Assembly: GCA_963839995.1 (NCBI GenBank)
Contig: CAWIXH010000016.1
Coordinates: forward strand, 1-64,000
Reading direction: 5' to 3'
DNA length: 64,000 nt
Source: CAWIUB01 sp963839995
GTDB taxonomy: Bacteria > Actinomycetota > Actinomycetes > Mycobacteriales > Jatrophihabitantaceae
In this document: piece by piece, positions 61,838 to 64,000 of the stretch
Numbering within the stretch: position 1 is the first letter of the stretch
Layout of the letters: every line of letters starts with the position of its first letter
The notes under the pieces: generated by a model
Told to the model about the DNA's origin: nothing
What the model saw: the letters and a program-made list of their open reading frames with translations, nothing else
The model's database searches: none
Made by a program: the position numbers and the translations under genes

Positions 61838-62793
61838 TCCGAGGCTGGTTGGCCAAACCGCGCGTCCTCGCGTACCTGGCCCTCGCATCGGTGGTCGCCA
61901 ACGTGGTGATCGTCGTGACCGGCGGTGCGGTACGGCTGACGGACTCGGGCTTGGGCTGCCCGACGTGGCCGACGTGCAGTGGCTCGTCACTCACGCCCAG
62001 TGGTCCGTACTCGTTCCACAAACAGGTCGAATTCACCAATCGGACGTTGACGTTCGTGCTCGCCGCCATCGCGATTGCCACCCTGATCGCCGCGTGGCGG
62101 CAGCGATCCCAGATTCTGCTCGCCGCGATTGCGCTCGCCGTCATCCCCGTTCAGGCGGTGATCGGCGGGATCAGCGTGCTGACCGACCTCAACCCGTGGG
62201 TCGTCGCGCTGCATCTGATCGTCTCAATGGCCAACATCGCGGTGACGATGGTGCTGTGGTGGCGGGTGTCCGGGCACGCCGGCCGCGTTGCGGGTCCCTT
62301 TCCCGCGGTTGTGCTGGCCCGGCTGATCGTCCTCACCGCAGCGGCGGTGGTCGTGGTCGGCACCGTAGTCACCGGTAGCGGGCCGAACTCCGGGGCGAAG
62401 CACGAGAGCCAGCGCATCGACATCAACCCGTCGAGCATTGCGCAGTTGCACGCCGACCTGGTGATGGTCCTGGTCGGATTGACCATCGGCGTCGTGGCGC
62501 TGCTCTACGCGGTCCGCGTAGCGCCGGGGCCACGCACGGCCGCGTGGGTGGTGCTCGCCGTCGAGCTCGCCCAGGGTGCAATCGGCTACACCCAGTACTT
62601 CCTGGACGTTCTGCCGCTGCTGGTCGCCGTGCACATGCTCGGCGCCTGCGCGGTGTGGATCGCGGCGTGGCATCTGCTGCTCAGGCTGACCGGTTCACAG
62701 CAGCTGCCCGACCAGGTGGATCAGGACGCCCACCAGCGCGCCCACCACCGTGCCGTTCACCCGGATGAACTGCAGGTCACGCCCGACCTGTAG
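61834..62793 (+). CDS. ctaA: Heme A synthase (COX15/CtaA family)
   Basis: 319 residues from a GTG overlapping the permease stop. Eight membrane helices. TGGAVRLTDSGLGCPTWPTC is the family hallmark with the paired cysteines. Heme-ligand His are seen in VALHLIVS, QLHADLVMV and VAVHMLGA; the fourth position reads EFTNRTLTF, with Asn where Gram-negative enzymes have His. It converts heme o to heme a for cytochrome oxidase. The last 33 codons overlap the end of the convergent DUF445 gene. Confidence 0.94.
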   Translation: MIRGWLAKPRVLAYLALASVVANVVIVVTGGAVRLTDSGLGCPTWPTCSGSSLTPSGPYSFHKQVEFTNRTLTFVLAAIAIATLIAAWRQRSQILLAAIALAVIPVQAVIGGISVLTDLNPWVVALHLIVSMANIAVTMVLWWRVSGHAGRVAGPFPAVVLARLIVLTAAAVVVVGTVVTGSGPNSGAKHESQRIDINPSSIAQLHADLVMVLVGLTIGVVALLYAVRVAPGPRTAAWVVLAVELAQGAIGYTQYFLDVLPLLVAVHMLGACAVWIAAWHLLLRLTGSQQLPDQVDQDAHQRAHHRAVHPDELQVTPDL

Positions 62794-63942
62794 CTCCAGA
62801 CGCCGACTCGTGTCCGCGGAATCCCAGCGGGCAACGGTCCCCGAAATCAGCTCGGCCGCGTCCTCACCGTAGCGGGCGATGACGTGCCCCACCACGCGTT
62901 GCACGAAGTCGTCGACTCTCGTCTGCAACGACTCGTCATCACGCAGACTGGCGCCGAACTGCATCGTCACCGACTGGATCGTCTGCCGCAGCTCGGAGCC
63001 GGGGTCCGCCGCCGCGTCCAGGATCGCTTTCTTGATGTGCAGCCACAGGGCGGACAGCCATCCGCGGACATCGTCCCGTTCGAGCAGTTCGACCTTGGCC
63101 GCCTCGACGCGGGCGGCCTTTGCCGGGTCTGTGCGCAGTGCGTGCGTGTAGTCGCGCAGCGCCCGGTCGAACTGGGTGCGCAGTTCGTGATCTTCTTGCG
63201 CGCTCACGTCCGCGAGGAAGGACTGCAGCCCGGTGAACAGCCGGTTGAACAGGCGTTCGTCGACCCAGTCCGGTACCCACTCGGGCGACTCCTGCGAGAG
63301 CCGGTCGCGGAAAACGGCCCGGTTGTCGTCGAGGAAGCGCATCAGGCCCTTGAGCCCCGCGGTCAGCGCCGCTTGGTGCTGACCTGACTCGCGCACCGTG
63401 TCCAGGGCGGTCGCGAGGATCGCGGCAAGCTGCACGTCGCGCAGCCTCTTGTCGGCGTACTGGGCGACGGCGGCGCGCACCTCGTCGTCGCGGATCATTG
63501 CGGCCAGCCCGTTCAGCGCCGCGCTGGCCTCGTCCGCGATGCGCGCCGCGTGGGCCGGCTGGGCGAGCCACTCCCCTGCACGACGCGGGATCTGGGCGGC
63601 GGCGAGGCGTTCGCCGACGACCGAGGGGGTGAGGAAGTTCTGGTGGACGAAAGCGCCGAGCGCAGCCCCGATCTGGTCCTTCTTGCGCGGGATGATCGCC
63701 GTGTGCGGGATTGGCAGGCCGAGTGGATAACGAAACAGCGCCGTGACCGCGAACCAGTCGGCCAGCCCGCCGACCATCGACGCCTCCGCCGCGGTCTGCA
63801 GGTAGCCCCACAGTCCCTTGCCGTCGCCGACGGTGACACACACCACGAACACCACCGCCGCGGCCACGAGCAGTCCGGTAGCCACGATCTTCATCCGCCG
63901 CAGATCGCGGACCCGGTCGGCCGCCGGCATCGGCAGAGTCAT
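62695..63942 (-). CDS. DUF445 family membrane protein
   Basis: 415 residues. One N-terminal helix (about 18-38), then EASMVGGLADWFAVTALFRYPLGLPIPHTAIIPRKKDQIG (in part), the DUF445 hallmark, a long helical middle, and a C-terminal hydrophobic helix (NGTVVGALVGVLIHLVGQLL). Function unknown. The 3' end overlaps ctaA by 99 bp antisense; the DUF445 C-terminus looks conserved, so the overlap is probably in the ctaA tail. Confidence 0.92.
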   Translation of the reverse strand: MTLPMPAADRVRDLRRMKIVATGLLVAAAVVFVVCVTVGDGKGLWGYLQTAAEASMVGGLADWFAVTALFRYPLGLPIPHTAIIPRKKDQIGAALGAFVHQNFLTPSVVGERLAAAQIPRRAGEWLAQPAHAARIADEASAALNGLAAMIRDDEVRAAVAQYADKRLRDVQLAAILATALDTVRESGQHQAALTAGLKGLMRFLDDNRAVFRDRLSQESPEWVPDWVDERLFNRLFTGLQSFLADVSAQEDHELRTQFDRALRDYTHALRTDPAKAARVEAAKVELLERDDVRGWLSALWLHIKKAILDAAADPGSELRQTIQSVTMQFGASLRDDESLQTRVDDFVQRVVGHVIARYGEDAAELISGTVARWDSADTSRRLELQVGRDLQFIRVNGTVVGALVGVLIHLVGQLL

Positions 63943-64000
63943 CGCGACCGGCGTTCGACTGCGGCCGCGAGCCGGTCCGCTGAGCCATCGCAGTGGCCGA

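Overview
The window is GC-rich and gene-dense, with many GTG starts and 1-4 bp start/stop overlaps. These features point to an actinobacterium (Actinomycetota). The same is indicated by a SufR-SufB-SufD-SufC-SufS-SufU-DUF59 operon with an intein in SufB, an InhA-type enoyl-ACP reductase in a fabG-fabI-ferrochelatase cluster, a RipA-like peptidoglycan hydrolase diverging from a long monomeric aconitase, and a DUF4395 protein. From gene content alone I cannot place it below order. Much of the right two thirds follows, in inverted orientation, the Mycobacterium tuberculosis Rv1456c-Rv1488 region, although no mycobacterial-lineage-specific genes are visible.

Layout. 1-8.2 kb: a partial class III nucleotide cyclase domain, an ABC ATPase with its FtsX-type permease, a NarL-type sensor kinase and a CrtI-like FAD oxidoreductase, all translationally coupled, facing two response regulators on the other strand (one receiver-only). 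8.3-12.6 kb: hotdog thioesterase, acyl-CoA dehydrogenase, citrate synthase, and a tandem pair of unrecognised paralogous membrane-anchored proteins. 12.9-19.4 kb: YceI, DUF4395, a CPBP protease, a molybdate regulator plus modABC, and an Eis-like acetyltransferase. 19.4-20.6 kb: a nickel/cobalt permease behind a Nur-box-like operator. 20.7-31 kb: one long minus-strand run, ripA-like hydrolase, moaA, moxR, DUF58, VWA, fabG, fabI, ferrochelatase, NfeD and SPFH protein.

31.2-38.9 kb: aconitase, a xylose-type ABC importer and a ROK regulator. 39-45.5 kb: a VapBC-like toxin-antitoxin pair, an ABC exporter behind a palindromic operator-like site, enoyl-CoA hydratase, a small HTH protein, an ABC-F ATPase and a zinc metallopeptidase. 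45.5-51.9 kb: a looser accessory stretch with a LuxR/AAA regulator diverging from three small genes, and a complete IS1634-family insertion sequence with inverted ends. 52-59.3 kb: the suf Fe-S assembly operon. 59.4-64 kb: acyltransferase, ABC-2 drug/lipid exporter, heme A synthase and a DUF445 protein.

Several genes form functional sets. modABC supplies molybdate and moaA starts molybdenum-cofactor synthesis, and MoaA itself needs Fe-S clusters from the suf operon. Aconitase and probably the ferrochelatase (C-terminal cysteine cluster) are further Fe-S clients. Ferrochelatase and CtaA sit on the heme b to heme a route. The most distinctive element is the 359-residue SufB intein with both LAGLIDADG-type motifs. 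Next come an uncharacterised tandem paralogue family at 11.3-12.6 kb and several unassigned operator-like palindromes.
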